Numbered from the stretch's first letter, positions 53,264-62,285 are shown. The stretch is DNA of 64,000 nt from Acidobacteriota bacterium (GCA_022820545.1 JAJEFG010000011.1:37975-101974); one strand, 5' to 3'. Translations and numbers: made by a program. Notes: generated by a model not told the origin, from the letters alone.

Positions 53264-54856
53264 GTGCCCCGCACGATCGAAGCCGACGTCGTCATCATCG
53301 GGGGCGGGATCAGTTCCGCGATGGTGGCGGAGCGGATTGCCGAGGACACCGAGGCTTCCATTGCGGTGATCGAGGCCGGGAACCGGATCTTCGACTTCGA
53401 GAACCGCTTCAACACCCGTCGCCGCTTCCTCGACTACGGGGAAAACCCCTACCACGGGGACCACATCCCCGGGCACGACTGCAAGAACGCCCAGTCGCGC
53501 TCCATGTCCGTGGGCGGGCTCGCGATGCACTGGGGAGGCACCACGCCGCGGTACTCGCCGGAGGATTTCCGGCTCCGGAGCCTCTTCGGGGTCGGCACGG
53601 ACTGGCCGATTTCGTACGACGACCTCGACCCCTTCTACCAGGAGGCCGAAGAGCGGATCGGAGTGGCGGGCGAGCAGGGGCCGGCCGAATACGACCCCCG
53701 CTCCGGCGGCTACCCGATGGACCCGCTGCCGACGTCCTACAACCTCGGACTCGCCAAGGAGTGGGCGGAGAAGTCGGGCATCCCCTACTGGCGGAACCCG
53801 GTCTCCAAGAACTCCCGTCCCTGGCGCGGCCGGCGCGAGTGCATCCGCTGCGATACCTGCTCGATCTGCCCCACCGGCGCCAAGTACAGCCCGGACTTCA
53901 CGTTCCAGAGCCTCCTCGAGGCGGGGCGGATCACGCTCCACGACCGCACCATGGTGCGGCGGCTCGTCCCGAGGGCGGATTCCGACGCCATCGGGCAGGC
54001 CGACGCGTTCCACCGGGACGATCCGGACGACCCCGTCACCATCCGGGCGCGGCACTTCGTGCTGGCCGCGGGCTACGCCTGGTCGTCCCACCTGCTGCTG
54101 ATGAGCGCCGGAGGGCGCTCTCCGGACGGGATCGCGAACCGCTCGGGGACCGTGGGCCGCTTCATCACGGGGCACCGCTGGGTGAACGCCTTCGTCTCCG
54201 TCCCGATGCGGCTCTACCCCGGGGTGTACGGCTCGGACAGCCTGCTCTCCAAGCGCTTCCAGCACAAGGACGACGAGGCCCAGCCCGACGGCAAGTACAT
54301 CCGCCACGACCTGCGCATCTGGGAATCGGACAGGGGCAAGCGGGCCCGCCTCCGGGACGACCATGGCAACCTCCTGCTCGGCGACGCCGCGCTGAACGAT
54401 TGGCGCCGGCGCATCGAGACCGGTTCGCTCCGCATGCGGGGCTACTACGACGTGATCCCGGCGCGGGAGAGCGCCCTGACCCTGGAATCGAACCGCAAGA
54501 ACCCGTGGGGCGACCCGCTCCCGAGAATCGATTTCGTCGACGATCCCGTCTCCGCGGAGCTTCGCGGATATACGGAGGCGAAGATCGAGGAGCGCTTCCG
54601 CCGGATCCTCACCGCGGGCGGCGGCGCGATGCTGAGCATCAGCTTCGCCTCCGACTACGACCATCCGGGCGGGGGGTGCCGGATGGGCGATGACCCGGCC
54701 GACAGCGTGGTGGACGCCTGGGGTCGCGCCCACGACCACGAGAACTTGTGGATCGCCGGTGCGCCCACGATCGTGGGCTCGGGGTGCAACAACGGCACCC
54801 TCACGTTCGCGGCGCTCTCGCTCCGCACCGCTTCCCGGCTCGCCGGCGAGCTCTGA
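53264..54856 (+). CDS. GMC family FAD-dependent oxidoreductase
   Basis: A 530-residue flavoprotein. The FAD motif I-I-G-G-G-I-S-S begins near residue 9. The second GMC-typical region reads S-V-G-G-L-A-M-H-W-G-G near residue 80. A cysteine-rich segment (C-I-R-C-D-T-C-S-I-C) near residue 195 may hold an Fe-S cluster. The C-terminal H-P-G-G-G-C-R-M-G and G-S-G-C-N-N-G-T are the conserved active-site ends. It oxidises a sugar or alcohol and passes electrons to the respiratory chain with its small subunit. No cytochrome subunit is adjacent. Confidence 0.93.
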   Translation: MPRTIEADVVIIGGGISSAMVAERIAEDTEASIAVIEAGNRIFDFENRFNTRRRFLDYGENPYHGDHIPGHDCKNAQSRSMSVGGLAMHWGGTTPRYSPEDFRLRSLFGVGTDWPISYDDLDPFYQEAEERIGVAGEQGPAEYDPRSGGYPMDPLPTSYNLGLAKEWAEKSGIPYWRNPVSKNSRPWRGRRECIRCDTCSICPTGAKYSPDFTFQSLLEAGRITLHDRTMVRRLVPRADSDAIGQADAFHRDDPDDPVTIRARHFVLAAGYAWSSHLLLMSAGGRSPDGIANRSGTVGRFITGHRWVNAFVSVPMRLYPGVYGSDSLLSKRFQHKDDEAQPDGKYIRHDLRIWESDRGKRARLRDDHGNLLLGDAALNDWRRRIETGSLRMRGYYDVIPARESALTLESNRKNPWGDPLPRIDFVDDPVSAELRGYTEAKIEERFRRILTAGGGAMLSISFASDYDHPGGGCRMGDDPADSVVDAWGRAHDHENLWIAGAPTIVGSGCNNGTLTFAALSLRTASRLAGEL

Positions 54857-54914
54857 TTCCGGCCGACGGGTAGAACGTGGGCGGCGTGACGCCCGCGAGG
54901 ACGCTATATCGAGT

Positions 54915-54935
54915 GTCTCTTAGAGCTATGAACAT
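54915..54935 (+). repeat. Left copy of an imperfect 21-nt direct repeat
   Basis: The motif GTCTCTTAGAGCTATGAACAT matches 56829-56849 at 19 of 22 aligned columns with one mismatch and two single-base gaps. Both copies lie in AT-rich islands within GC-rich DNA and bracket the AlbA_2 gene. It may be an att site, a target-site duplication or a shared operator. Confidence 0.6.
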
Positions 54936-55044
54936 TTGTAATAACCTATGAGTTCCCCAATATGGGAATGACCGACTCCCGACGCGATCGAAACCTCGTG
55001 CTCTCTTGCGTCGCCCGAGCCGCACTTCGCGAACCGGAGGTCCC

Positions 55045-56736
55045 ATGACCAACGACGAGTTGCGGGATCTGGTCGCCGGCGGCGAAACGCTGGCGGTGGA
55101 GTTCAAAGCCGATCCGCCGGATCAGATGGTCCCGGACGGCAATCTGGTTCAGGCCGCCGTCTGCCTGGCGAACCGCCTGGAGCCGGAGCCGGCGTTCTTG
55201 CTGCTCGGTGTGACGAACGATGGCCAGATCACCGGCGCTCGTCCCCGGCACGGCGAACGCACCGATCCGCTACGGATTCAGGCGCTGATCGCGAACCGAA
55301 CAACGCCATCGTTGGCCGTGCGCGCCGAGATCGTGCCGGTGGATGGCCTGGAAGTACTCGCCGTCGAAGTGCCGGAAACGCGTCACCCGGTGGGCACGGT
55401 CGACGGGCGCTACTTCCGGCGAGCCCGCGGGTCGGATGGAAAGCCAGCTTGCGTCCCCTTGCACTTTCACGAAATGCAGACGATGCAGGCGGAGCGAGGG
55501 CTACTCGACTACTCGATGTTGCCGGTGGCCGACTTGGGAGAGGAGGCCCTCGACCCACTCGAGTTCGCTCGATACCGCCGGACGATTCAGGAAAGCCAGG
55601 GGCGCGGCGACGCGGCGTTGCTGGATCTGGACGACGGGGAACTCGCGCGGGCGCTCGGCGCCGTCGAAATGGTGAACGGGAAGCTCCGGGTGAGGGTTCT
55701 GGGCCTGCTGCTGTTCGGAAAGCAGGAAGCGCTCGCGTCCCACCTGCCGGCGCACGAGGCGGCGTTTCAGGTGCTGTTGGGACCGGACGTTGCAGTCAAT
55801 GACTTCTTTCGCTGGCCGCTCCTGCGCCTGCTCGAAGAGTTCGAAGGACGGCTCCGCGCTCGCAATCAGGAGGAGGAGATCCAGGTAGGCATCCTGCGAA
55901 TCGGGATCCCGGACCATTCCCCGCGGGGCTTCCGCGAGGCGGTCGCGAACGCGCTGATTCACCGCGACTATTCGCAGCTCGGCGCCGTGCACGTGCAGAT
56001 GCATGAAGACCGGATCGAGGTCATCAGTCCGGGCGGGTTTCCCCTTGGCGTGCGCCTTGACAATCTGCTGGTTGCCGGGCCGCGCCCGCGGAACCCGATG
56101 CTCGCCGACGCGCTCAAGCGCGCCGGAGTTGTCGAACGGACCGCGCGCGGAATTGACCTCATCTATACCGAGCAGATCCGCAACGGACGCCCTGCACCGG
56201 CCTACGACCGCAGCACCGAAACCAATGTGGTCGTGGTCCTCCCGGGCGGGAAAGCGAATCTGGATTTCGTTCGACTCGTGGTGGAGGAGGGGCGTCAGTC
56301 TCGTCCTCCGACGCTGGACGAACTCCTGATCCTGAACCAGCTCACGCTTGTGCATCGCTTGACCACGGAAGAAGCGGCGGAGTTGGTCCATAAGTCGGCG
56401 GCGCAGGCGCGCAGCAGGCTGGAGCGCCTGGTTGAATCCGGGCTGGTCGAGGCTGTCGGCAGTGGCCGAGCTCGGACTTGGAGGTTGTCCGCGGTCACTT
56501 ATCGAAGCCTGGGACAGGAAGCTGCTTACGTGCGCCAGCGCGAGGTGGAGCGGGTGCGGCAGGTGGAGTTGATCCTGCAGTACGTTGAGAGCTACGGGCG
56601 CATTTCGCGGGGCGTTGCGGCGGAGCTATGCCGTGTTCCACCGCATCGGGCGAGCTTGCTCTTGAAGGACCTGGTCGAGCGTGGTCAGCTTCGTCGGCAC
56701 GGGCAACGCCGCTGGAGTTGGTACGGCAAACCCTGA
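55045..56736 (+). CDS. AlbA_2/Schlafen-type ATP-binding protein with HTH tail
   Basis: A 563-residue COG2865-type protein. The N-terminal AlbA_2 domain has A-V-E-F-K-A-D near residue 16 and L-L-G-V-T-N-D-G near residue 52. The ATP-binding-like region includes A-V-A-N-A-L-I-H-R-D-Y-S near residue 300. Two winged-helix stretches at the C-terminus suggest DNA binding. GGAGG precedes the ATG at 55045. Such genes are frequent in accessory DNA and are often predicted to be transcription regulators or defence-linked. Less GC-rich flanks and direct repeats on both sides support recent arrival. Confidence 0.88.
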   Translation: MTNDELRDLVAGGETLAVEFKADPPDQMVPDGNLVQAAVCLANRLEPEPAFLLLGVTNDGQITGARPRHGERTDPLRIQALIANRTTPSLAVRAEIVPVDGLEVLAVEVPETRHPVGTVDGRYFRRARGSDGKPACVPLHFHEMQTMQAERGLLDYSMLPVADLGEEALDPLEFARYRRTIQESQGRGDAALLDLDDGELARALGAVEMVNGKLRVRVLGLLLFGKQEALASHLPAHEAAFQVLLGPDVAVNDFFRWPLLRLLEEFEGRLRARNQEEEIQVGILRIGIPDHSPRGFREAVANALIHRDYSQLGAVHVQMHEDRIEVISPGGFPLGVRLDNLLVAGPRPRNPMLADALKRAGVVERTARGIDLIYTEQIRNGRPAPAYDRSTETNVVVVLPGGKANLDFVRLVVEEGRQSRPPTLDELLILNQLTLVHRLTTEEAAELVHKSAAQARSRLERLVESGLVEAVGSGRARTWRLSAVTYRSLGQEAAYVRQREVERVRQVELILQYVESYGRISRGVAAELCRVPPHRASLLLKDLVERGQLRRHGQRRWSWYGKP

Positions 56737-56828
56737 ATCAGAGTCTCCGGAGCCGGATGGGTCCCAGGGTGTCCGCGAGTACAGGAATCGCGATCTGCTA
56801 TCCGATGTTTTGATAGACATTATTAACA

Positions 56829-56849
56829 GTCTCATAGACTATCGAACAT
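56829..56849 (+). repeat. Right copy of an imperfect 21-nt direct repeat
   Basis: The motif GTCTCATAGACTATCGAACAT pairs with the copy at 54915-54935. It covers the first two bases of the ATG used for the amidohydrolase at 56848. An AT-rich stretch with TTGATAGACATTATTAAC precedes it. Confidence 0.6.
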
Positions 56850-58191
56850 GGCCATAGACAGACGAATCTCGTGCGGAGATTCCGCGCTCCGGCGCGCGTT
56901 GGCGGCCGGTGACCGTTCACGGTCGGGTCGACGACTCTGGAGTCTCTTCGACGGGCCGGATCTCCCTTGCGTCGCGCTTCTCGGGGCGCTGGTCACGGCT
57001 TGCGGAGAGCCCGGAATTCCTGTTCCCGACCCGGCGCACGACGCCATGCTGGTCCTCACCGCGGACCGGGTGGTGGACGGCCGGGGCGGCGTCCTGGAGG
57101 ACCACGGGGTCGTCGTGCGCGAGGATCGGATCGCGGCGGTCCTGCCCCGGACCGAACTGCCGCCGGACGGTCACCGGCTGGATTTCCCCGGCGGCACGAT
57201 CCTCCCCGGGTTCATCGACACCCACGTCCATCTCCACTGGCATTTCGGCGAGGACGGCCGGTACACCCGCGACGACCCGCCCGAGGTGAACGCGCTCCAC
57301 GGGCTCGAGAACGGCATCCGGATGCTGGAGGCCGGCTTCACGACGGTGCAGAGCCTCGGCGCGGCCGTGGACGGCCCGGTGCGGGACGCCGTGAATCGCG
57401 GCGTCGTCCCCGGCCCCCGGATCATCACCTCACTCGGTTCGCTGAACGCCCGCACCGGCGGACCGGAGGAGATGGCTGCCGAGGTGCATCGCCTCGCGGA
57501 CGCCGGGGCGGACGCCATCAAGATCTTCGCGTCCGAGAGCAGCCGGGACGGCGGCGGGCCGACGCTCTCGCAGGAACAGCTCGACGCTGCCTGCGGCACG
57601 GCCAACGAGCGCGGCCTCCGGACGCTGGTGCACGCGCACGGCCCGGTGAGCGCGACCCGGGCGGCGAACGCGGGGTGCACCACCATCGAGCACGGCTCCC
57701 TCCTCGATCAGGCGACCCTCGACGTCCTGACCGCGAAGGGACTGTTCTACGACCCGAACACCTACCTGATCGTCGCCAACTACCTCGAGAACAAGGACCG
57801 CTACCTCGGGATCGGCAACTACACCGAGGAGGGGTTCCGGCTGATGTCCGAGAACTCGGAAGGCCGGATGGGGATCTTCGGGAAGGCCCTCGCCACCGAG
57901 GGGCTCCGCGTGGTCTTCGGCACCGACGCGGTCGCCGGCGCGCACGGCCAGAACGTCCGCGAGGCAGTGGCGCGGGTGGAGCAGGGCGGGCAGGATCCGG
58001 CCGACCTGATCGTGAGCATGACCTCGCTGGCCGCCCAATCGCTCGGCCTCGGGGACGAGATCGGGACGGTCGCCGAGGGCTACGCCGCCGATCTGGTCGT
58101 GGTGGACGGAGATCCGACGCTGGACGTCACGGCGCTCGGGAACGTTCGCCTGGTGATCAAGGACGGCCGGATCCACCGTCCCCACCGGTAA
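56848..58191 (+). CDS. Amidohydrolase lipoprotein (imidazolonepropionase-like), paralog A
   Basis: A 447-residue metal-dependent amidohydrolase. Metal ligands are in I-D-T-H-V-H-L-H near residue 125, the carboxylated-Lys region is in D-A-I-K-I-F-A-S-E, then H-A-H-G, I-E-H-G and G-T-D-A-V-A-G-A-H. It is closely similar to the gene at 62286 over nearly the whole length. The lipobox (L-V-T-A-C) is preceded by an unusual 50-residue N-terminus that starts inside the 21-nt direct repeat, so the original 5' end may have been replaced. The enzyme is likely periplasmic and acts on a cyclic dipeptide-like or amide substrate. Confidence 0.9.
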   Translation: MAIDRRISCGDSALRRALAAGDRSRSGRRLWSLFDGPDLPCVALLGALVTACGEPGIPVPDPAHDAMLVLTADRVVDGRGGVLEDHGVVVREDRIAAVLPRTELPPDGHRLDFPGGTILPGFIDTHVHLHWHFGEDGRYTRDDPPEVNALHGLENGIRMLEAGFTTVQSLGAAVDGPVRDAVNRGVVPGPRIITSLGSLNARTGGPEEMAAEVHRLADAGADAIKIFASESSRDGGGPTLSQEQLDAACGTANERGLRTLVHAHGPVSATRAANAGCTTIEHGSLLDQATLDVLTAKGLFYDPNTYLIVANYLENKDRYLGIGNYTEEGFRLMSENSEGRMGIFGKALATEGLRVVFGTDAVAGAHGQNVREAVARVEQGGQDPADLIVSMTSLAAQSLGLGDEIGTVAEGYAADLVVVDGDPTLDVTALGNVRLVIKDGRIHRPHR

Positions 58192-58215
58192 CGGGGCGGT
58201 TCACTCCGTGCCGCG

Positions 58216-58467
58216 TCAGGCCGCGGACTGCTCGCGAATCCAGTCCGCCAGGATTACCTTCAGGAGCGCTTGAAGCGGCACGTCGCGGCGATTGGCCTCG
58301 CGCTTCAGCTCGGCGAGCAGCCAGCCCGGCATACGCAGCGTGACGCGCGCCGTCGACGGTTTCAGACTCGGAAAAACCGCCGGTCTCGGTCGGCTGAAGT
58401 CCACGAACCGTTCCAACCGCTCCGCCTGGCTCTCAAGGGTTTTGGCTTCGCTTCGTTCGTCTTTCAT
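58216..58467 (-). CDS. CopG-like antitoxin, orphan
   Basis: An 83-residue protein. The core A-R-V-T-L-R-M-P-G-W-L-L-A-E-L-K followed by V-P-L-Q-A-L-L-K-V-I-L-A-D-W-I is the CopG/BrnA-like antitoxin pattern. ATG at 58467 is preceded by GGAGG; a longer frame from 58503 exists but overlaps that ribosome site. No toxin gene is found on either side, so it is an orphan or a solitary regulator. Confidence 0.75.
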   Translation of the reverse strand: MKDERSEAKTLESQAERLERFVDFSRPRPAVFPSLKPSTARVTLRMPGWLLAELKREANRRDVPLQALLKVILADWIREQSAA

Positions 58468-58538
58468 CGCACCCACTTCCTCCAAGTTCGAGTAGTCTTC
58501 CAAGCGAGACGCAGGCCCTAGCTTGCCCTCCTTCCGAG

Positions 58539-58563
58539 GCCCGCGCTCCAGCGCGGGCTTTCG
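58539..58563. terminator. Terminator-like hairpin
   Basis: GCCCGCGC-TCCA-GCGCGGGC at 58539-58558 is a perfect 8-bp stem followed by TTTCG. It resembles a rho-independent terminator and would act on rightward transcription. Confidence 0.5.
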
Positions 58564-58587
58564 TGCGTACGGGAGAAGTTCCTGATC

Positions 58588-58748
58588 TTTCTAGCGTACC
58601 TGGACGAGTCCAGAGGCACCGGTTCGTACATCGGCAGGCCGGACCCGCAGCGCTACGCCACCCCGGTGTTCGGGCGTGCCGGCTTCCTGCCTCCCCCACG
58701 ATCTCAGCGCCCGCCGGGTCCCCCGGCCGCGTGGCGGCGGATTCCGTG
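58588..58748 (+). pseudogene. Remnant of a DUF3800 gene
   Basis: The frame reads I-F-L-A-Y-L-D-E-S-R-G-T-G-S-Y before running into a Pro/Arg-rich tail and a TGA. The Y-x-D-E-S start is the hallmark of DUF3800 proteins, which are common in phage and defence islands. Only about 25 recognisable residues remain and no start codon is convincing. Confidence 0.35.
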
Positions 58749-60878
58749 AATAGGGCCGCCGGTAGCGCCGGCAGTAGACGAACCGATCGGAATGCCGCGC
58801 ATCGGCTCCTGCGGCTCCAGCTGAACAGCGCCGAAGCCTCTTTCCGCCGAGGCCAATGGGAGGCGATTGACGCTCTGGTCAACCATCAGGCCCGACAGCT
58901 TGTCGTGGAGCGAACCGGGTGGGGCAAGAGCACCGTCTACTTCATCGCTACGCGCCTCTTGCGTGACTCAGGACACGGTCCGACTCTGATCGTGTCTCCG
59001 CTCCTGGCGCTGATGCGCAACCAGACCGCGATGGCGCAGCGTCTTGGGGTTCGCGCGGTATCCATCAATTCCACAAACCGGGACGAGTGGCCGGATCTGC
59101 GCCGACAGGTGATCGGTGGCGGAGCGGACGTGCTCCTCGTCTCACCGGAACGGCTTGCCAATGAAGAGTTCGTGGATCGAGTCTTGCTCCCGATGTCAGG
59201 CCGCCTCGGGATGCTGGTGGTGGACGAAGTTCACTGTATCTCCGACTGGGGACATGACTTCCGTCCGGACTACCGCAGGCTCAACCAGATCCTTCGCCGC
59301 ATGCCGCGCAACCTCCCGATCCTCGGGACCACCGCGACCGCCAACGACCGGGTCATCGAGGACATCCGTGCCGAACTGGGTGAGCTCCAGGTGCAGCGTG
59401 GTCCGATGATGCGCCATACGCTGGAACTCGCGACCATGCGCCTGCCCACGCAGGCCGAGCGCTTGGCCTGGCTCGCTGAGTACCTGGGCGATCTTCCGGG
59501 GACCGGCGTCGTCTACGTCCTCACCAAGCGGGATGCCAGGCGCGTGTCGGACTGGTTGAATGAGAAGGGCTTCCTGACCAAGCCGTACTACTCCGACGTG
59601 ACGGATGAGGACCATCCGGACCGCGGCGCCTACCGCGAACGCCTTGAGCTGGCGCTCGACCGCAACGAAATCAAGGCGCTCGTGGCGACGACGGCGCTGG
59701 GAATGGGCTACGACAAGCCGGACCTCGGTTTCGTGATCCACTACCAGGCGCCCAGCTCGATCATCGCCTACTACCAGCAGGTCGGCCGGGCCGGACGGGG
59801 CATCAGCCGGGCCCTCGGCATCATGCTGACGGGAGTGGAGGATGCTGACATCCATGCCTACTTCCGGCGCACTGCTTTTCCCGACGAGGCCTCGGTTTCC
59901 GAGGTTCTCAAGGCCCTCGAGGCCAGCGATGGCCTTTCGATCCGGCAGCTCGAAGAACGGTTGAACCTCCGCTACGGGAAGATCCGGCAGGTGCTGAAGG
60001 TTCTCTCGGTGGACAACCCGGCACCGCTCATCGAGGACGGATCCCGATGGCGGCGGACTGCGACGCCCTGGTCACCGGACCGCGAGCGGATCGAGAGGTT
60101 GCATGCGCAGCGGGAAGCCGAGTGGCGCGAGGTCCAGGCATACGTCGATGAACGCGGGTGCCTGATGGAGTTTCTGGCGCGCGCCCTGGACGATCCTGAG
60201 CCGGGCCGGTGCGGAAAGTGTGCGGGATGCCTCGGGCGGCCGCTCTTGACGCCAACCACCTCGTCGACGATCGTGATCGAAGCCAACCGTTTCTTGCGGC
60301 GAAGCGAAATACCGCTCGAAGGTCCGAAACAGGTGGCGGCCGATGCTTTTCCGGAATGCGGGTTTCGGGGAACCCTGCCGGAAACACTGCGCGCGGAGAC
60401 CGGTCGCATTCTGGCGCGCTGGGCTGATGCGGGTTGGGGCAAAGTGGTCGCGGCACAAAAGGCGGGAGGGTGTTTCAGCGACGACCTTGTCTCAGCCGTG
60501 GCAGAGATGATTCGTTGCCGATGGAAGCCGGAGCCACCTCCGCGGTGGGTCATCGCCGTTCCCTCGCTGGCCAATCCGCGGCTCGTCCCGGATTTCGCCC
60601 GCCGGCTCGCGGACGAATTGGCGTTGCCGTTTGTTCCCGCGATAGAGAAAATCAAGTCGAACGAGCCTCAGAAGATGCAGGAAAACCGGTTCCATCAGTG
60701 CCGTAACCTGGACGGTGTGTTCCGCGTCGTTGGACCGATTCCGGAAGGTCCGGTCCTGTTGGTTGACGATGTCGTGGACTCGGGGTGGACGCTGGCGGTA
60801 GTAGCGGCGCTTATGCGCCAAGCCGGGAGCGGGCCGGTTTGGCCCTTCGCGCTGGCAACAGCGAATCCGGGGGGGTGA
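58746..60878 (+). CDS. RecQ-family helicase fused to a phosphoribosyltransferase domain
   Basis: A 710-residue fusion. Residues about 30-380 form a RecQ superfamily 2 helicase: S-F-R-R-G-Q-W-E-A-I, Walker A T-G-W-G-K-S-T near 58, D-E-V-H-C-I-S-D-W-G-H-D-F-R near 160, G-T-T-A-T-A-N, and Y-Q-Q-V-G-R-A-G-R. A winged-helix region and three cysteines (C-G-K-C-A-G-C) near 490 follow. The C-terminal 120 residues are a type I PRTase with the PRPP motif L-V-D-D-V-V-D-S-G-W-T near 672, as in ComF. GTG at 58746 places the helicase start at a normal distance. The next gene overlaps its stop and encodes a DprA-like protein. A PRTase plus DprA pair recalls the ShosTA defence toxin-antitoxin. Confidence 0.9.
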   Translation: MNRAAGSAGSRRTDRNAAHRLLRLQLNSAEASFRRGQWEAIDALVNHQARQLVVERTGWGKSTVYFIATRLLRDSGHGPTLIVSPLLALMRNQTAMAQRLGVRAVSINSTNRDEWPDLRRQVIGGGADVLLVSPERLANEEFVDRVLLPMSGRLGMLVVDEVHCISDWGHDFRPDYRRLNQILRRMPRNLPILGTTATANDRVIEDIRAELGELQVQRGPMMRHTLELATMRLPTQAERLAWLAEYLGDLPGTGVVYVLTKRDARRVSDWLNEKGFLTKPYYSDVTDEDHPDRGAYRERLELALDRNEIKALVATTALGMGYDKPDLGFVIHYQAPSSIIAYYQQVGRAGRGISRALGIMLTGVEDADIHAYFRRTAFPDEASVSEVLKALEASDGLSIRQLEERLNLRYGKIRQVLKVLSVDNPAPLIEDGSRWRRTATPWSPDRERIERLHAQREAEWREVQAYVDERGCLMEFLARALDDPEPGRCGKCAGCLGRPLLTPTTSSTIVIEANRFLRRSEIPLEGPKQVAADAFPECGFRGTLPETLRAETGRILARWADAGWGKVVAAQKAGGCFSDDLVSAVAEMIRCRWKPEPPPRWVIAVPSLANPRLVPDFARRLADELALPFVPAIEKIKSNEPQKMQENRFHQCRNLDGVFRVVGPIPEGPVLLVDDVVDSGWTLAVVAALMRQAGSGPVWPFALATANPGG

Positions 60879-62128
60879 TGATGAACTTGGCGCCTCGGGC
60901 TCACGCGGTCATGCTCCTGACGGTCTCGTTCGGACGAGACGACCCCGGCGAGGCAAAGCCCCTCTCCGCGGGCGAATGGGCAGATTTCGCGTGTTGGCTG
61001 GAGAATGAGGAGTATGCGCCCGAGCATCTTCTGGCGAAGGATCAGCGAAACATCCTCGACCATTGGGCCAGCCGTCCCGCTCCGGCTCCCGGTAAATCGA
61101 CCATTACCGCGGCAAGAGTGGAGTCGCTGCTGGCTCGCGGAATGGCGCTCGGCGTTTCACTGGAGCGGTGGGAGCGAGCCGGACTCTGGGCGCTTACCCG
61201 CTCGGACTCGTCCTATCCCGAAAGGTTGAAGAAACGCCTTCGCCACCGCGCACCCGCGGTGCTCTTCGGATGCGGAAACGGATCACTTGTTGGAACCGGT
61301 GGGATCGCGGTGGTGGGTTCCCGGAACGCTGGCGATGACGATCTCGGGTTTGCCGATTCATTCGGACGACGTGCGGCGGAGCAGGGGTACTCCGTCGTTT
61401 CCGGGGCCGCACGGGGCGTGGACGAGCACGCGATGCTCGCTTCCCTCCGCCGAGAGGGGACCGTGATCGGGGTCGTCGGCGACGGTCTGCTTCGGTCAGC
61501 GACGTCCCAGAAGTACCGGGAACACCTTGCACGAGGCAACCTGGTGCTGGTTTCGCCCTTCCAGCCGGAGGCGCGCTTCCGCGCGTGGCGGGCGATGGAG
61601 CGCAACAAGTACATCTATTGCCTCGCCGATGCGGCAGTCGTCGCATGTAGCAAACCGAGCCAGGGTGGCACCTGGAACGGGGCGATCGAGGCGCTCCGGG
61701 CCGAGTGGGTGCCCGTCTGGCTCAGATCAAACCGGACGGGCAACTCCGGCAACGCTGAGCTCGCGAATCGTGGGGGGCGTTGGCTCCCCGATCGAGTAGG
61801 GGGTCTGGACGTTCTGTTCGGCGCGGATCGAGAGTCGGACCCGTCCGGGGTTGAGGAATCCGACACGCTCGGCGACGGGGACACCTCCGAAACGGTGTCT
61901 GGGCCGGCAGACGGAGAGACGTTGACGCTCTACCAGGAGTTCCTCGAGAGAGTGGCAGGTCTCACGGCGAATGGCGGAGTCTCACAGCAGGAAATCGCCG
62001 ACCAGCTCGAGCTTACAAACTCCCAGGTGGGTGCATGGGTCCGAAGGGGATTGGAAGAGGGGCAGCTCATCAAGCAGGTCAGGCCCGTGCGGTATCGGCG
62101 CTCATCTCTGTTCGCAAACGGCCCGTAG
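60878..62128 (+). CDS. DprA-like protein with C-terminal winged helix
   Basis: A 416-residue protein with a DprA/Smf Rossmann core: I-A-V-V-G-S-R-N-A near residue 147, S-V-V-S-G-A-A-R-G-V-D-E-H-A, and G-V-V-G-D-G-L. After that it reads M-E-R-N-K-Y-I-Y-C-L-A-D-A-A-V-V and G-G-T-W-N-G-A, which differs from recombination-type DprA and is closer to defence-linked variants. The C-terminal 70 residues form a winged helix (S-Q-Q-E-I-A-D-Q-L-E-L-T-N-S-Q-V). The start is in GTGATGATG overlapping the helicase TGA, so the two proteins are made together. The N-terminal 110 residues are unassigned. Confidence 0.88.
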   Translation: MMNLAPRAHAVMLLTVSFGRDDPGEAKPLSAGEWADFACWLENEEYAPEHLLAKDQRNILDHWASRPAPAPGKSTITAARVESLLARGMALGVSLERWERAGLWALTRSDSSYPERLKKRLRHRAPAVLFGCGNGSLVGTGGIAVVGSRNAGDDDLGFADSFGRRAAEQGYSVVSGAARGVDEHAMLASLRREGTVIGVVGDGLLRSATSQKYREHLARGNLVLVSPFQPEARFRAWRAMERNKYIYCLADAAVVACSKPSQGGTWNGAIEALRAEWVPVWLRSNRTGNSGNAELANRGGRWLPDRVGGLDVLFGADRESDPSGVEESDTLGDGDTSETVSGPADGETLTLYQEFLERVAGLTANGGVSQQEIADQLELTNSQVGAWVRRGLEEGQLIKQVRPVRYRRSSLFANGP

Positions 62129-62196
62129 CTGGAAGCGACCCGGCATTCGGGCGCTAACCGACGGGTTTCTGCCGGCATCGTCGTCATCTGGCATGT

Positions 62197-62221
62197 CAAA
62201 TGACGATCGTTCCGTCATTTG
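62197..62221. promoter_or_regulatory. Perfect inverted repeat downstream of the DprA-like gene
   Basis: CAAATGACG and CGTCATTTG are perfect inverse copies with a 7-nt gap. It lies 68 nt after the DprA stop and 64 nt before the amidohydrolase ATG. There is no T-run, so an operator fits better than a terminator. Confidence 0.5.
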
Positions 62222-62285
62222 TGCGGAGAGGCTCGTCGCATCGCGTTCGAGGGTCGCTACGTCGAGCCGTACACTCGTTACCGTC

